The translations under genes and the position numbers were made by a program. A stretch of 6,408 nt of DNA, from contig JAGWIE010000081.1 of assembly GCA_028866445.1 (NCBI GenBank), positions 1 to 6,408 on the forward strand. Reading direction: 5' to 3'. Positions 6,177 through 6,408 of this stretch are shown here, one piece after another (positions within the stretch are counted from its first letter, which is position 1; each line of letters begins with the position of its first letter). The stretch is from Rhodospirillales bacterium (GTDB lineage: Bacteria; Pseudomonadota; Alphaproteobacteria; Acetobacterales; Acetobacteraceae). The notes beneath the pieces were generated by a model that worked only from the letters and a program-made list of their open reading frames with translations, searched no databases and was not told the origin of the DNA.

Positions 6177-6196
6177 TAAACGCATGATGGGTTGAT

Positions 6197-6408
6197 ATGT
6201 CGCTGGCCTTACAAGATGAGCAAATGTCCGACGATATAGGAACCAGGCTGAAGCTGGTGCGGCAGATTTTTGGGCTGACCCAGCGAGAATTGGCCCGCCG
6301 GGCCGGGGTGACAAATGGCGCCATCTCGCTGATCGAGCAGAACCGGGTCAGCCCCTCCATCTCATCGCTTAAAAAAATTCTGGAGGGCCTGCCGCTTTCC
6401 CTGGCGGA
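6197..6408 (+). CDS. puuR: PuuR-like XRE-family transcriptional repressor, N-terminal part (3' end outside window)
   Basis: Open from the ATG at 6197 to the window end (70 codons plus 2 nt), with no stop. The visible residues form a lambda-repressor-like helix-turn-helix: RLKLVRQIFGLTQRELARRAGVTNGAISLIEQ, then NRVSPSISSLKKILEGLPLSLA. The VTNGAISLIEQNRVSPSIS stretch is very close to E. coli PuuR as I recall it. In that family a C-terminal cupin domain follows and senses putrescine; here it lies beyond the edge. An alternative start at 6224 (MSDDIGTRL) would match the E. coli N-terminus better; neither has a strong ribosome site. Its divergent placement next to puuA/puuB-like genes supports a role as their repressor. 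Confidence 0.85.
   Translation, partial: MSLALQDEQMSDDIGTRLKLVRQIFGLTQRELARRAGVTNGAISLIEQNRVSPSISSLKKILEGLPLSLA

Larger units (their letters stand above)
5839..6196. promoter_or_regulatory. Divergent regulatory region between puuA-like and puuR-like genes
   Basis: 358 bp with no credible gene; short ORFs here are antisense shadows. It holds four copies of a GAATAT-centred motif listed separately, a CCCCGGGG palindrome (5946-5953) and a GTCATGAC palindrome (6117-6124). I see no clear sigma-54 -24/-12 pair and no consensus sigma-70 promoter. A weak TAAATT on the - strand (5896-5901) could be the -10 of the puuA-like gene, placing the motif at 5883 near its transcription start. Confidence 0.6.

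Noticed and set aside
5839..6196. Sigma-54 promoter for the GS-family gene
   Set aside because: TGGC occurs (for example near 5956 on the - strand), but no -12 GC element stands at the required spacing.
6093..6360. Two - strand open frames of 73-75 codons at the right end
   Set aside because: They are antisense to the PuuR-like helix-turn-helix gene and its leader, and have no motif.
1..6408. CRISPR arrays, tRNA or rRNA genes, CIRCE elements
   Set aside because: I found no regularly spaced repeats, no tRNA-like cloverleaf or rRNA segment, and no TTAGCACTC-type dyad on reading both strands.

Overview
This window looks like an alphaproteobacterial chromosome segment, perhaps Rhodospirillales/Acetobacteraceae. 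The evidence is a moderately GC-rich base composition, an HrcA of proteobacterial type, a Do-like periplasmic protease with a signal peptide, and a polyamine-type glutamine synthetase/FAD oxidase pair. The taxonomic guess rests on general resemblance only.

Layout, left to right. (1) Positions 1-378, + strand: the C-terminal part of the heat-shock repressor HrcA, followed at once by a hairpin terminator. (2) 427-2001, - strand: a complete HtrA/DegP-type serine protease with two PDZ domains, convergent with hrcA. Its upstream region holds an inverted repeat (two 6-bp arms, 10-bp spacer) that could be an operator. (3) 2153-2293: a 141-bp non-coding element made of two 65-nt palindromic units facing each other. 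The units differ mainly by paired, compensating substitutions, so each has kept its hairpin. The last bases of the element supply the stop codon of the next gene. (4) 2290-3159, - strand: a tandem universal stress protein with its own extended -10 promoter. (5) 3226-4482 and 4489-5838, - strand: a PuuB-like FAD oxidase and a PuuA-like gamma-glutamylpolyamine synthetase, 6 nt apart and transcribed in the order puuA-puuB. (6) 5839-6196: a divergent regulatory region with four copies of a GAATAT-centred motif. (7) 6197-6408, + strand: the start of a PuuR-like helix-turn-helix repressor that runs off the window.

How the parts fit: the right half reads as a polyamine (putrescine) catabolic module. 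The divergent repressor probably controls both itself and the puuA-puuB operon through the shared motif, and PuuA glutamylates the amine so that PuuB can oxidise it. The stress protein lies downstream in the same direction and may be co-transcribed as well as driven by its own promoter. The left half (HrcA, HtrA) concerns protein quality control. I see no wholly new enzymatic system. The most unusual structures are the paired palindromic element and the putative operator set.
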